The notes: generated from the letters alone by a model not told the origin. 64,000 nucleotides of DNA from Chloroflexota bacterium (GCA_025935925.1 JAICUI010000006.1:20131-84130), one strand, 5' to 3'; counted from the stretch's first letter, positions 1 through 9,642 are shown. A program made the numbers and translations.

Positions 1-2
1 TC

Positions 3-590
3 GCCGAGCGCGAGCCGCTCCTCGTGTGGCGCACCGATCGCGGGTCGTACCTCGTGGACCGGGAGGGGAGCCTGTTCTCCGCGGTCGGGCCCGAGATCGC
101 GGGCGCGGCCGCGACCCTGCCGCAGATCGACGACGCGCGTGCCGTCGCGAGCCAGCTCGACGTCGGCAGCGTGCTCGACGGCGTGACGCTCGACGCGGCG
201 CTCCGCCTCGCGTCGCTCCGGCCGGCCGACGTCGGCAGCGCGGCGCGCTCGCTCGTGCTCCGGCTGGACGACGACAACGGGTTCACGATGCGCACGCAGC
301 CCGCCTCGTGGGCCGCGGTGTTCGGGTTCTACACGCCGACGCTGCGGACGACCGACCTCGTCCCCGGCCAGGTGCGCCTGCTGCGCAGCATCCTCGCCGG
401 ACAGGAGGCGACCATCCGGCGCGTGATCCTCGCCGACGACCGGAGCGGCACCATCCTGCCCCGCGACACGCCCGCTCCGACGGCCACGCCGGGCCCCGGC
501 AAGACGCCCAAGCCGGCGAGGACGCCCAAGCCCGCGAGGAGTCCCACCCCCGCGACGAGCCCCGGGCCGTCGCCGACCCCGTCGCCGTGA
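3..590 (+). CDS. ftsQ: Cell division protein FtsQ/DivIB C-terminal part (5' truncated by window edge)
   Basis: Open frame from window start; FtsQ-like C-terminal region followed by Pro/Thr-rich tail; sits directly upstream of sbp-ftsA-ftsZ. Confidence 0.7.
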   Translation, partial: AEREPLLVWRTDRGSYLVDREGSLFSAVGPEIAGAAATLPQIDDARAVASQLDVGSVLDGVTLDAALRLASLRPADVGSAARSLVLRLDDDNGFTMRTQPASWAAVFGFYTPTLRTTDLVPGQVRLLRSILAGQEATIRRVILADDRSGTILPRDTPAPTATPGPGKTPKPARTPKPARSPTPATSPGPSPTPSP

Positions 591-642
591 GGCCGTCTGG
601 TAGCCTCTGCGGGACGAACGCCAGGACGGAGGCTGCCCGCCG

Positions 643-972
643 GTGCCCGTGCTCGTGCCCCTCGCGGGTCTCATCATCGGCGTCTTCGCGGGCTTCCTGC
701 TCAACGTCAACGTCGGGTTCGAGCTCCAGCGCTATTCGGCGGTCGCCATCCTGGCGGCGCTCGACTCCGTCCTCGGGGCCGTCCGCGCGGAGCTCGATGG
801 CGTCTACGACAATCGGATCTTCATCAGCGGCTTCATCGTCAACGCGCTGGTCGCCGTGCTGCTCACGTTCATGGGCGACCGGCTGAGCCTGGACCTGTAC
901 CTCGTCGCGCTCATCAGCTTCGGCTTCCGGATCTTCAACAACGTCGCGCTGATCCGGCGGCACTTCATCTAG
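643..972 (+). CDS. sbp: Small basic protein, DUF1290 (Sbp) family membrane protein
   Basis: 109 aa with three hydrophobic segments, GLIIGVFAGFLLN...ISFGFRIFNNVALIRRHFI; typical position before ftsA. Confidence 0.85.
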   Translation: MPVLVPLAGLIIGVFAGFLLNVNVGFELQRYSAVAILAALDSVLGAVRAELDGVYDNRIFISGFIVNALVAVLLTFMGDRLSLDLYLVALISFGFRIFNNVALIRRHFI

Positions 973-996
973 CCAGTCGGGAGGAGCACGCCGCAC

Positions 997-2223
997 GTGG
1001 AACGGGAAGCGGTCCTCGTCGCCATCGACGTCGGGACGTCCAAGGTCTGCGCCCTGATCGGCGAGGTCAGCCGTGACGGACGCCTGACGATCATGGGCCA
1101 CGGGACGGTGGAGACCAGCGGGCTGCGCAAGGGCGTCGTGGTCAACATCGACCAGACCGTCCGGTCCATCGCGGACGCCGTCGAGCGCGCCGAGCGGCTC
1201 TCGGGCTGGAAGATCGACCGCGCGTTCGTCGGCGTCGGCGGCCAGCACGTCGAGAGCCTCAACTCCACGGGCCAGGTGGCCGTGACCGCGCACCACCGCG
1301 AGGTCATGCGCGAGGACATCAGCCGCGCGATCGAGGTCGCGCGCGCCGTGTCCATCCCGTCCAACCGCGACGTGCTCCACGTCGAGCGGCGCGGGTTCAC
1401 CGTCGACGGCCAGGAGGGCGTCAAGGACCCGCTCGGGATGAGCGCGCTGCGGCTCGAGGTCGAGGCGCACATCGTGTCCGCGTCGGCGACCGCGGTGCAG
1501 AACCTGACCAAGTGCGTCCAGCTCGCCGGCGTGAAGATCGACGAGCTCGTCGTCAACGGGCTCGCATCCTCCGAAGCCGTGCTCACCGAGACCGAGAAGG
1601 AGCTGGGCGTCGCCGTGGCCGACGTCGGCGCCGGGACGATCGACCTCACGCTGTTCTCGGAGGGCTCGCCGTTCCACACCGCCGTGCTGCCGGTGGGCGG
1701 CAACAACGTGACCAACGACGTGGCGATCGGGGTCAAGACGACGCTCCAGGTCGCCGAGCAGCTGAAGGTCAAGCACGGGACGTGCGACCTGCGCGACCTC
1801 CAGGACGAGGAGATCTCGGTCGCCGTGCTCGGCGAGGATGCCGGGCGGACGGTCAGCCGCGAGGAGCTGTGCCAGATCATCGAGAGCCGGATGCGCGAGA
1901 CGTTCGAGCTGCTGCGGACCGAGATGTCGCGCAGCGGCCACGGGATGCTGCCGGCCGGGATCATCCTGACGGGCGGCGCCGCGCAGCTGGCGGGCACGGC
2001 CGAGCTCGGCCGCGACGTCCTCCAGATGCCGGTGCGGGTCAGCGGGCCCACGGGCATCAGCGGCCTCATCGACACCATCCAGGACCCGTCCTACGCGACC
2101 GCGGTCGGGCTGCTGCGCTGGGGCGCGAACTCGGTCGCGATGGGCGACCCCTCGCACTACGAGGCAGCCCCCGCCGGCGGTCTCGGCCGGATCCGGAGCG
2201 CCTTCCGCTCGATCTTCCCGTAG
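997..2223 (+). CDS. ftsA: Cell division protein FtsA
   Basis: VAIDVGTSKVCALIGEV, GAGTIDLTLF, ILTGGAAQLAG actin-fold motifs; GTG start with GGGAGGAG upstream. Confidence 0.95.
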   Translation: MEREAVLVAIDVGTSKVCALIGEVSRDGRLTIMGHGTVETSGLRKGVVVNIDQTVRSIADAVERAERLSGWKIDRAFVGVGGQHVESLNSTGQVAVTAHHREVMREDISRAIEVARAVSIPSNRDVLHVERRGFTVDGQEGVKDPLGMSALRLEVEAHIVSASATAVQNLTKCVQLAGVKIDELVVNGLASSEAVLTETEKELGVAVADVGAGTIDLTLFSEGSPFHTAVLPVGGNNVTNDVAIGVKTTLQVAEQLKVKHGTCDLRDLQDEEISVAVLGEDAGRTVSREELCQIIESRMRETFELLRTEMSRSGHGMLPAGIILTGGAAQLAGTAELGRDVLQMPVRVSGPTGISGLIDTIQDPSYATAVGLLRWGANSVAMGDPSHYEAAPAGGLGRIRSAFRSIFP

Positions 2224-2233
2224 GGCGGGCGCC

Positions 2234-2647
2234 GTGCGATCCACCGAGATCGAGGTCCGGACCGGTCGCGACCGGGGGTTCTTCGACCTCACGCCGGCGT
2301 GCCGGCAGTTCCTCGCGGAGGCCGCGGGCGGCGACGACGGCCTGCTGTCCGTGTTCGTGCCTCATGCCACGGCCGGAGTGGTGATCCTGGAGCTGGGCGC
2401 CGGGTCGGACGACGACGCGCTCGCGACGCTCGACCGGTTGCTGCCCCGGGACGATCGCTGGGTCCATCGCCACGGCTCGCCGGGCCACGGGGCGGACCAC
2501 GTCCTGCCGCTCGTCGCGGCGCCGTCGGTCACGGTGCCGGTCATCGGCGGCGAGCCGGTGCTCGGGACGTGGCAGTCCATCGCGCTCCTCGACCCGAACC
2601 AGGACAACGCCGTGCGCACGGTGCGCCTCTCCTTCCTCGCCGGGTAA
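2234..2647 (+). CDS. yjbQ: YjbQ/UPF0047 family protein (secondary thiamine-phosphate synthase-like)
   Basis: FVPHATAGVVILE, HRHGSPGHGADHVLPL, GTWQSIALLD motifs. Confidence 0.85.
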   Translation: MRSTEIEVRTGRDRGFFDLTPACRQFLAEAAGGDDGLLSVFVPHATAGVVILELGAGSDDDALATLDRLLPRDDRWVHRHGSPGHGADHVLPLVAAPSVTVPVIGGEPVLGTWQSIALLDPNQDNAVRTVRLSFLAG

Positions 2648-2730
2648 CTGCGCTCGGATCGCGCGCTCGGCACCGCGCGCGCCGGTGTCCGGCGCCGCGT
2701 CGCGCGGTCGCCACGTCGTCGGGCTCGGCC

Positions 2731-2752
2731 GCCGGTGCGACCCCGCACCGGC
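2731..2752 (+). terminator. Hairpin between yjbQ and ftsZ promoter (gccggtgc-gacccc-gcaccggc)
   Basis: 8-bp perfect stem, no clear U-tract. Confidence 0.35.
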
Positions 2753-2788
2753 CCGAAAACGTCGGGGCGGCGGCGGTGGACGCGTGGG

Positions 2789-2794
2789 TATACT
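2789..2794 (+). promoter_or_regulatory. Candidate -10 element (TATACT) for ftsZ
   Basis: TATACT about 100 nt upstream of ftsZ ATG; one of few AT-rich hexamers in the region. Confidence 0.5.
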
Positions 2795-2893
2795 CCACGT
2801 CTCCGAGGCGGCCGCCCATCCCCGTTACGGCACCGCCCCGCCCGAGCGACCCGTCCCTGCCCGTCCAGCGAACGCCGCCGAGGAGCGTGCCCG

Positions 2894-4135
2894 ATGCCGT
2901 TGCGATCCGACTCCGAGAACTTCGCCCTGATCCGCGTCATCGGCGTCGGCGGCGGCGGCTCGAATGCCGTCAACCGGATGATCCGGGCCGAGATGATGGG
3001 CGTGGAGTTCATCGCCTGCAACACGGACGCCCAGGCGCTCCTGCAGTCCGATGCCCCGCACAAGATCCGCATCGGCGACAAGATCACCCGCGGCCTGGGC
3101 GCCGGCGGCGACTCGACGATCGGGGCGCGCTCGGCCGAGGAGGACCGCGACAAGATCGCCGACGCGCTCGCCGATTCCGACATGGTGTTCATCACCGCGG
3201 GCCTCGGCGGCGGGACCGGCTCGGGCGCCGCGCCGATCGTCGCGGAGATCGCCAAGGAGCAGGGCGCGCTGACGATCGGCGTCGTGACGAAGCCGTTCAG
3301 CTTCGAGGGGTCGCGCCGGAAGCTCGTCGCCGAGAAGGCGGCCGAGGAGCTCAAGGCGAAGGTCGACACCCTGATCACCATCCCCAACGACCGGCTGCGC
3401 GACGTCGTCCAGAAGAACACGTCGATCGTGGACGCGTTCCGGGTCGTCGACGACGTCCTGCGCCAGGGCGTCGCCGGGATCAGCGACATCATCACCGTCC
3501 CCGGGCTGATCAACCTCGACTTCGCGGACGTGCGGACGATCATGAAGGACGCCGGTTCGGCGCTGATGGGCATCGGCCGCGCCTCGGGCGAGAACCGCGC
3601 CCTCGAGGCCGCGCGCCAGGCCGTCGCGAGCCCGCTCCTCGAGATCAACATCTCGGGCGCGCAGGGGATCCTGTTCAACATCACGGGCTCGGCGAACCTG
3701 ACCCTGTGGGAGGTCACCGAGGCCGCGGAGGAGATCCGCGCCGCCGCGGATCCCGAGGCGAACATCATCTTCGGCACGAGCTTCAACGAGCGACTGGGCG
3801 AGGACGTGATGATCACCGTCATCGCCACGGGCTTCGACTCGCGCCGCAAGACCGACGCCTCGCGCGCCGCCGCGGGCGACCGGCAGACGGTCGCCGCCGG
3901 AGCCCGGCCCGCCGCGGCGCTCCAGGGTGGCCAGCAGCCGATCCCGGCCCGCGACTTCCTCGAGGAGCTCGAGCGGCAGCGGACGGAGAGCGACCAGGAC
4001 ACGCCGCGCGTGCCCGATGCCGTCGCGATCCCGGTCAAGCCGGAGACGCGCTCGGTCAGCGAGCCCCAGCCGCGGAAGACCGCCTCGTACGACGCGGACG
4101 ACCTCGAGATCCCGAGCTTCCTCCGCCGCCGCTGA
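2894..4135 (+). CDS. ftsZ: Cell division protein FtsZ
   Basis: [34 protein letters not shown] tubulin signature, C-terminal [12 protein letters not shown]. Confidence 0.98.
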   Translation: MPLRSDSENFALIRVIGVGGGGSNAVNRMIRAEMMGVEFIACNTDAQALLQSDAPHKIRIGDKITRGLGAGGDSTIGARSAEEDRDKIADALADSDMVFITAGLGGGTGSGAAPIVAEIAKEQGALTIGVVTKPFSFEGSRRKLVAEKAAEELKAKVDTLITIPNDRLRDVVQKNTSIVDAFRVVDDVLRQGVAGISDIITVPGLINLDFADVRTIMKDAGSALMGIGRASGENRALEAARQAVASPLLEINISGAQGILFNITGSANLTLWEVTEAAEEIRAAADPEANIIFGTSFNERLGEDVMITVIATGFDSRRKTDASRAAAGDRQTVAAGARPAAALQGGQQPIPARDFLEELERQRTESDQDTPRVPDAVAIPVKPETRSVSEPQPRKTASYDADDLEIPSFLRRR

Positions 4136-4166
4136 CGTCGTGCCCGGGGCCGCCGGGCCGTCGCCC

Positions 4167-4889
4167 ATGGGCCAGTCCGTCGACCGCGACGAGGTCGAGC
4201 GGTTCCGTGACGCGCGCGACGCGGTCCTGTCGCGCATCGAAGCCGCCGCCCGCCGTGCGGGGCGTGACCCGGGTCGCGTGACGCTGGTCGCCGTCTCCAA
4301 GACGGTCCCGGCGGCGCGGATCCGGGCCGCCGTCGAGGCGGGCCTCGACGTCCTGGGCGAGAACCGCGTCCAGGAGGCCGAGGCGAAGTCGCCGGACGTC
4401 GCGGGCGCCGCGTGGCACCTCGTCGGCCCGCTCCAGTCGAACAAGGCGCGCCGGGCGCTCGGCCTGTTCGCGATGATCCAGTCGGTCCACGACCTCGACC
4501 TCGCGCGACGGCTCGACCGCCTCGTCCGCGACGAGCCCGGCGGCGCCCCGTTCCCGGTCCTCGTGCAGGTCAACGTGGACCGCGACCCCGCGAAGGCCGG
4601 GTTCGACCCCGACGCGCTCGCCGCGGCGCTCCCGGAGCTCGACGCCTGCGGCGCGCTCGACGTCCGCGGCCTGATGACGATCGGCCGCGCGGTCGCGGAC
4701 CCGGACGACGCGCGCCCGACGTTCGCGGCGCTGCGGGAGCTGTCGGGCCGCCTCCGGCGGCAGTGGCCGCGGCTCGGCCCCGAGCTCTCCATGGGCATGT
4801 CCGACGACTTCGAGGTCGCGGTCGAGGAGGGCGCGACGATCGTGCGCGTCGGCCGGGCCCTGTTCGGGGAGCGTCCGCCGACCCGCTGA
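4167..4889 (+). CDS. yggS: YggS family PLP-binding protein
   Basis: LVAVSKTVPAARIRAAVEAGLDVLGENRVQEA, HLVGPLQSNKARRAL, LSMGMSDDFEVAVEEGATIVRVGRALFG. Confidence 0.93.
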   Translation: MGQSVDRDEVERFRDARDAVLSRIEAAARRAGRDPGRVTLVAVSKTVPAARIRAAVEAGLDVLGENRVQEAEAKSPDVAGAAWHLVGPLQSNKARRALGLFAMIQSVHDLDLARRLDRLVRDEPGGAPFPVLVQVNVDRDPAKAGFDPDALAAALPELDACGALDVRGLMTIGRAVADPDDARPTFAALRELSGRLRRQWPRLGPELSMGMSDDFEVAVEEGATIVRVGRALFGERPPTR

Positions 4890-4895
4890 TAGACT
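4890..4895 (+). promoter_or_regulatory. Candidate -10 element TAGACT placed for a leaderless GTG at 4902
   Basis: TAGACT then 6 nt then GTG. Confidence 0.45.
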
Positions 4896-4954
4896 CGGCC
4901 CGTGGGGACGTACACCACGCACCTCCTCGGCGCGCTCCGGCGGGCGCCGGTGCG

Positions 4955-5236
4955 CTGAGGCCGCCCGGCACGCGCTTCGCCGTCCGACTCGTCCCCCGTG
5001 GTGGCGCCGACCAGGTCGAGGGCGTCGTCGACGGGGTCCTCCGGGCCCGCGTCAGCGCGCCGCCCGTCGCGGGCGCCGCGAACCACGCCCTGCTCCGCCT
5101 CATCGCCGAGGAGCTCGGCATCCCGCAGCGCGACGTCCGGCTCGTCGCGGGCGCTGGCGGGCGGACGAAGGTGGTGATGGTCGACAACCTCGACCCCGGG
5201 GTGATCGCGGAGCGGTGGCCGGGCCTGAAGCTGTGA
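4955..5236 (+). CDS. DUF167/YggU family protein (start uncertain; CTG overlapping an upstream 18-aa ORF)
   Basis: FAVRLVPRGGADQVEGVVDGVLRARVSAPPVAGAANHALLRLIAEELGIPQRDVRLVAGAGGRTKVVMV matches DUF167 pattern; no ATG/GTG/TTG in frame between yggS and domain. Confidence 0.75.
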   Translation: MRPPGTRFAVRLVPRGGADQVEGVVDGVLRARVSAPPVAGAANHALLRLIAEELGIPQRDVRLVAGAGGRTKVVMVDNLDPGVIAERWPGLKL

Positions 5237-5280
5237 GCCGGCCGGCGCGCTCGTCGTGGCCCTGCCCGCACGGGGTGCGC

Positions 5281-5286
5281 TAGACT
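5281..5286 (+). promoter_or_regulatory. Candidate -10 element TAGACT upstream of tRNA-Val
   Basis: TAGACT 21 nt before the tRNA 5' end. Confidence 0.45.
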
Positions 5287-5307
5287 GCTGGTCCCTTCGG
5301 GGATCCC

Positions 5308-5384
5308 GGGCGATTAGCTCAGTCGGTCAGAGCGCACGGTTCACATCCGTGAGGTCACTGGTTCGAGCCCAGTATCGCCCACCA
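5308..5384 (+). tRNA. tRNA-Val(CAC), CCA encoded
   Basis: gggcgat...atcgccc acceptor stem, CACGG-TTCACAT-CCGTG anticodon arm (anticodon CAC), ACTGG-TTCGAGC-CCAGT T arm, ACCA end. Confidence 0.95.
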
Positions 5385-5398
5385 CGCTCGACGCATCG

Positions 5399-5425
5399 AC
5401 GGCGGAGCCGGGCCGGCTCCGCCGT
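5399..5425 (+). terminator. Terminator-like hairpin after tRNA-Val
   Basis: acggcggagcc-gggcc-ggctccgccgt, 11-bp perfect stem followed by TTCG. Confidence 0.65.
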
Positions 5426-5446
5426 TTCGCATCCCAGCGGAGCCAC

Positions 5447-6688
5447 GTGAGCCAGCCGACCCCGCCGATCGCCGCCACCGCCGTGCGCCGGGACGTGACC
5501 TGGACCGGCCTCGCGAGCTTCTTCCTCCTCGGCTGGTCCGTGCTCCTCGTCCCGTCCGCGATCCGCGAGATCGAGGGGACGTTCGCCCAGACCGACGCCG
5601 GGATGGGCCTCGCGTACCTGCTCAACAACCTGCTGTACGTCACCGGCACGCTGTCGGTCGGCTGGATCGCCGCGCGGCTGCTCCGTGCGCCGGTGCTCGG
5701 CGCGGGACCCGGGCTGATCGCCGCCGGGCTCGGCATCGTCGTCGTGGCGCCCGGCTGGCCGGCGTTCCTCGCCGGCTTCCTCGTGCTCGCCCTCGGCGCG
5801 GGGCTCATCGACTCGGGCGTGAACGCGCTGTTCATGGACCTGTACGAGGGCAGGAACGCGGGCGCGCTCAACCGCCTCCACCTGTTCTTCGCGCTCGGCG
5901 CGCTGGCGAGCCCGCTCGCGATGGGCGCGACGATCGCGAGCGGCGCGCCGTGGCAGTCGCTGCCGGCCGCGACGGCGCTCGCGGCGGTGCCGATCGCGCT
6001 CGCGCTCGCGACGCGCCGGGTGCCGCCGGTCCACGCCGAGGCGGCGGATGGGCGCCCGGCGGACGTGGCCGAGCCGGGCGGCCGGCGGCGGCGCATCCCG
6101 CTGCCGCTGCTCGGCCTCGCGGTCGCGATCGCGATGTACGTCGCGTCCGAGATCGGGGTGTCGAACTGGCTCGTCCGGTACCTCGACGCGGCGCCGGTCG
6201 AGCAGGCGACCCTGGCCCTGTCGCTGTTCTGGGCCGGGATCGCCCTCGGCCGCTTCGTGTCGTCGCTGATCGCGGACCGGGTCGGGGCCGTCCGCTACGC
6301 CGCGGCGTGGACGACCGCGGCCGGGATCGCCATCGTCGCGTCGCTGCTCGCGCCGACGGTGCCCCTCGCCATCGCCTGCTTCGGGATCGCCGGCTTCGCC
6401 GCGGGACCGACGTACCCGATGATCGTCGCCATCGGCGGCCAGCTGTTCCCGGGCCGTTCGAGCCTCGTGAGCGGCGTTCTCGTGTCGGCGGCGATGGTCG
6501 GGTCGATCGTCTATCCGCCGCTGATGGGCGTCCTGTCCGACGCGGTCGGGCTCCGGGTCGGGATGCTCGGAGCGGGGCTCGCGATGCTGGTGTCCGCCGT
6601 CGCGATCCTCGTCGCCGCGCGTCTCGCGCGCCGGGACGGGATCGGCCTGCGCCTCGAGGACGCGCCCGTCCTGACCGCGATTCGCTGA
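5447..6688 (+). CDS. MFS transporter
   Basis: About 12 hydrophobic segments; MFS fold pattern (YLLNNLLYVTGTLSVGWIAARLL, GRFVSSLIADRVG). Confidence 0.85.
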   Translation: MSQPTPPIAATAVRRDVTWTGLASFFLLGWSVLLVPSAIREIEGTFAQTDAGMGLAYLLNNLLYVTGTLSVGWIAARLLRAPVLGAGPGLIAAGLGIVVVAPGWPAFLAGFLVLALGAGLIDSGVNALFMDLYEGRNAGALNRLHLFFALGALASPLAMGATIASGAPWQSLPAATALAAVPIALALATRRVPPVHAEAADGRPADVAEPGGRRRRIPLPLLGLAVAIAMYVASEIGVSNWLVRYLDAAPVEQATLALSLFWAGIALGRFVSSLIADRVGAVRYAAAWTTAAGIAIVASLLAPTVPLAIACFGIAGFAAGPTYPMIVAIGGQLFPGRSSLVSGVLVSAAMVGSIVYPPLMGVLSDAVGLRVGMLGAGLAMLVSAVAILVAARLARRDGIGLRLEDAPVLTAIR

Positions 6689-6793
6689 CGGCCCGGTGCG
6701 GCGTCACACCGCCGGCGGGCGCGGCGTCGGACGGGTGCACGAGCCTCCTCGTTGCGCGGACTCTCCTCCCCGCGCCGCGAGGCCGTCGAATCA

Positions 6794-6822
6794 CGAGGCC
6801 CCCTGACTGGCAGGGGGCCTCG
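6794..6822. terminator. Bidirectional terminator-like hairpin between convergent MFS gene and acnA
   Basis: cgaggccccctg-actgg-cagggggcctcg, 12-bp perfect stem. Confidence 0.7.
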
Positions 6823-6842
6823 CGATGTTTGCGGGGACGGGT

Positions 6843-9512
6843 TCAGCTCGTGGCGAGGCGTCGCAGCACGGCGGCCAGGATCCCGCCCTGGCGCAGGTAG
6901 TCGACCTCGATCGGGCCGTCCAGCCGGGCGATCGCCCGGAACGTCCGCTCCGACCCGTCCGTGGCGCGGGCCACGACCGCGACGGTCTGTCGCGGGCCGA
7001 GCGACGCGAGGCCCTGGATCGTGAAGCTCTCCGTCCCGCTGAGCCCGAGCGACGTGGCGGACTCACCGGGCAGGAACTGCAGCGGCAGCACCCCCATGCC
7101 GACGAGGTTCGAGCGGTGGATCCGCTCGTAGCTCTCGGCGACGACGGCCCGGATCCCGAGCAGCGTCGTGCCCTTGGCCGCCCAGTCCCGGGATGAGCCC
7201 GAGCCGTACTCTCGGCCCGCGAGGACGATGAGCGGCACGCCCTCGTCGCGGTAGCGCATCGCCGCATCGTAGATGAACGTTCGCTCGCCATCGGGCAGGT
7301 GCAGCGTGTACGGCCCCTCGGTGCCGTCGACCAGCCGGTTGCGCAGCCGGATGTTGCCGAACGTGCCGCGCATCATCACCTCGTGGTGACCGCGCCGCGC
7401 CCCGTACTGGTTGAACTCGACCGGCGTCACGCCGTGCTCCTGGAGCCACGTGCCGGCGGGCGACCAGGCCGGGATCGACCCGGCGGGGCTGATGTGGTCG
7501 GTCGTCACGGAGTCGCCGAGCACGAGCAGCGCGCGCGCGTCGACGATGTCGGTGAGCGGCGCGGGCGTCGGGGTCAGCCCGGCGAAGAACGGCGGGCTCG
7601 CGATGTACGTGGACGCCTCGTCCCAGGCGTACCGGTCCCCGTCGGGGATGGGCAGCGACCTCCACCGCTCGTCGCCCTCGAAGACCACGGCGTAGGTGTC
7701 GCGGAACAGCTGCGGGTCGATCGAGCCGTCGATGACCTCCTTGACCTCCTCGGGCGACGGCCAGATGTCGGCGAGCATGACCGGCGTCCCGTCGGACGCC
7801 GTGCCCAGCGGCTCGGTCGTGAGGTCGACGTCCATCCGCCCGGCCAGCGCGTACGCGACGACGAGCGGCGGCGAGGCGAGGTACGCGGCACGCGCGAGCG
7901 GGTGCACGCGGCCCTCGAAGTTGCGGTTCCCGGACAGCACGGCGGCCACGACGAGCTCGTCGGCCTCGATCTCCCGCGCGATGGCGTCGTCGAGGGGGCC
8001 GCTGTTGCCGATGCACGTCGTGCAGCCGTACCCGGCGAGCGCGAAGCCGAGCTCCGCGAGCGGCGCCATCAGCCCGGCCCGCTCCAGGTAGCCGGTGACC
8101 GCCTTGGAGCCGGGTGCGAGCGACGTCTTCGCGATCGGCGACGGCCGGAGGCCGCGGGCGACGGCGTTGCGGGCGAGCAGCCCGGCGCCGACCATGACCG
8201 CCGGGTTCGACGTGTTGGTGCACGAGGTGATCGCCGCGATGACCACGGACCCGTGCCCGAGCTCCGCGGTCGCGCCGCCGACGTCGACCGGCTTGGGTGG
8301 GACGCCGACGGTCTGCGGGTACGCCTGCCGGAAGTTGGCGGCGACGCCGCCGAGCGCGACCCGGTCCTGGGGGCGGCGAGGGCCGGCAAGCGACGGCTCG
8401 ACGGTGCCGAGATCGAGCTCGAGGAGGGCGTCGAACTCGGGGCCGTCGCCCGGCTCGCGCCACAGGCCCTGCTCCTTGGCGTAGCGCTCGACGAGGTCGA
8501 CGCGCTCGGGCGCGCGGCCGGTGAGGCGCAGGTACGCGATCGTCTCCTCGTCGATCGGGAAGAGCGTCGTGGTCGCCCCGAACTCGGGGCTCATGTTCGA
8601 GATCGTCGCGCGGTCCGCGAGCGTCAGGCCCGCGAGGCCGTCGCCGGCGAACTCCACGAATGCGCCGACGACCCCGAACGCGCGCAGCATCTCGGTGATG
8701 ACGAGCACGAGATCCGTCGCGGTCGTCGCCGACGGCAGCTCGCCGCTCAGGCGGACCCCGACGACGCGCGGCATCGGCTGGTACAGCGGCTGGCCGAGGA
8801 GGACCGCCTCGGCCTCGATGCCGCCGACGCCGTAGCCCAGGACGCCGAGGCCGTTGACCATCGTCGTGTGCGAGTCCGTCCCGACGAGCGTGTCGGGAAA
8901 GGCGACGCGGCCGCCGTCGTCGGGGCGGTCCGCCACGACCGTCGAGAGGTACTCGAGGTTGACCTGGTGGACGATCCCGGTGCCCGGGGGCACGACGCGC
9001 AGGTCACGGAACGCCGTCTGCGCCCAGCGAAGAAGCTGGTAGCGCTCGCCGTTGCGGTCGTACTCGCGGCCGACGTTGAACGCGAAGGCCCCCGAGCCGC
9101 CCCAGGCGTCGACCTGGACCGAGTGGTCGATCACGAGGTCCGCCGGCACGAGCGGGTTGACCTTCGCCGGGTCGCCGCCGAGGTCCGCCATCGCGTCGCG
9201 CATCGCGGCGAGGTCGACGACCGCGGGGACGCCGGTGAAGTCCTGGAGCACGACTCGGCCGGGCATGAACGGGACCTCGGCCTCGCCGGCGCCGCCGGGC
9301 CGCCACGCGGCGAGCGTCGTGACGTCGGCCTCGCTCACCACGCCGCCGCCGGCGTGGCGGAGCGCGTTCTCGAGCAGGATCTTGAGGGTGACCGGCGCGC
9401 GGCCGAGGTCGATGCCGAGCTCGACGCCAGCGTCGCGCAACGCGGACAGCCGGTACAGGTCGGGAAGGCCGGGCCCGAGGGAGGCCCGGGAGCCGAACGC
9501 GTTCGTAGGCAC
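6843..9512 (-). CDS. acnA: Aconitate hydratase AcnA
   Basis: VGTDSHTTMVNGLGVLGYGVGGIEAEA, ITSCTNTSNPAVMVGAGLLARNA, GYGCTTCIGNSGPL, AGREYGSGSSRDWAAKG; GTG start (VPTNAFGSRASL). Confidence 0.97.
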   Translation of the reverse strand: MPTNAFGSRASLGPGLPDLYRLSALRDAGVELGIDLGRAPVTLKILLENALRHAGGGVVSEADVTTLAAWRPGGAGEAEVPFMPGRVVLQDFTGVPAVVDLAAMRDAMADLGGDPAKVNPLVPADLVIDHSVQVDAWGGSGAFAFNVGREYDRNGERYQLLRWAQTAFRDLRVVPPGTGIVHQVNLEYLSTVVADRPDDGGRVAFPDTLVGTDSHTTMVNGLGVLGYGVGGIEAEAVLLGQPLYQPMPRVVGVRLSGELPSATTATDLVLVITEMLRAFGVVGAFVEFAGDGLAGLTLADRATISNMSPEFGATTTLFPIDEETIAYLRLTGRAPERVDLVERYAKEQGLWREPGDGPEFDALLELDLGTVEPSLAGPRRPQDRVALGGVAANFRQAYPQTVGVPPKPVDVGGATAELGHGSVVIAAITSCTNTSNPAVMVGAGLLARNAVARGLRPSPIAKTSLAPGSKAVTGYLERAGLMAPLAELGFALAGYGCTTCIGNSGPLDDAIAREIEADELVVAAVLSGNRNFEGRVHPLARAAYLASPPLVVAYALAGRMDVDLTTEPLGTASDGTPVMLADIWPSPEEVKEVIDGSIDPQLFRDTYAVVFEGDERWRSLPIPDGDRYAWDEASTYIASPPFFAGLTPTPAPLTDIVDARALLVLGDSVTTDHISPAGSIPAWSPAGTWLQEHGVTPVEFNQYGARRGHHEVMMRGTFGNIRLRNRLVDGTEGPYTLHLPDGERTFIYDAAMRYRDEGVPLIVLAGREYGSGSSRDWAAKGTTLLGIRAVVAESYERIHRSNLVGMGVLPLQFLPGESATSLGLSGTESFTIQGLASLGPRQTVAVVARATDGSERTFRAIARLDGPIEVDYLRQGGILAAVLRRLATS

Positions 9513-9571
9513 GTCAGATCTCCACTGCTGGGTGGGATCGGGCGATGAGGGTGCGCCCTCGAACCGCTCGT

Positions 9572-9577
9572 TACACT
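9572..9577 (+). promoter_or_regulatory. Candidate -10 element TACACT placed for leaderless GTG at 9584
   Basis: TACACT then 6 nt then GTG. Confidence 0.45.
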
Positions 9578-9642
9578 CGTTGGGTGGAAGCGTACCTCGC
9601 CCGTCGCGCACCGGTCGCGCGGATCGTTTCCGGCCTGCATCG

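Noticed and set aside
283-2292. 669-aa minus-strand ORF opposite ftsA and similar long antisense ORFs (e.g. 27005-30796, 30993-34364, 45324-47876, 47132-49450, 50472-53285)
   Set aside because: Low-complexity Arg/Asp/Gly/Ala/His-rich translations directly opposite well-supported genes; typical shadow ORFs of high-GC DNA
2299-4281. Long plus-strand overlapping ORF in another frame over yjbQ/ftsZ (and many like it, e.g. 12138-13388, 14172-16154, 41009-42280)
   Set aside because: Arg/Pro/Gly-rich out-of-frame translation of known genes; no homology-like motifs
5308-5446. tRNA gene as possible integration site of a genomic island
   Set aside because: No integrase, transposase or repeated tRNA 3' fragment seen in the window
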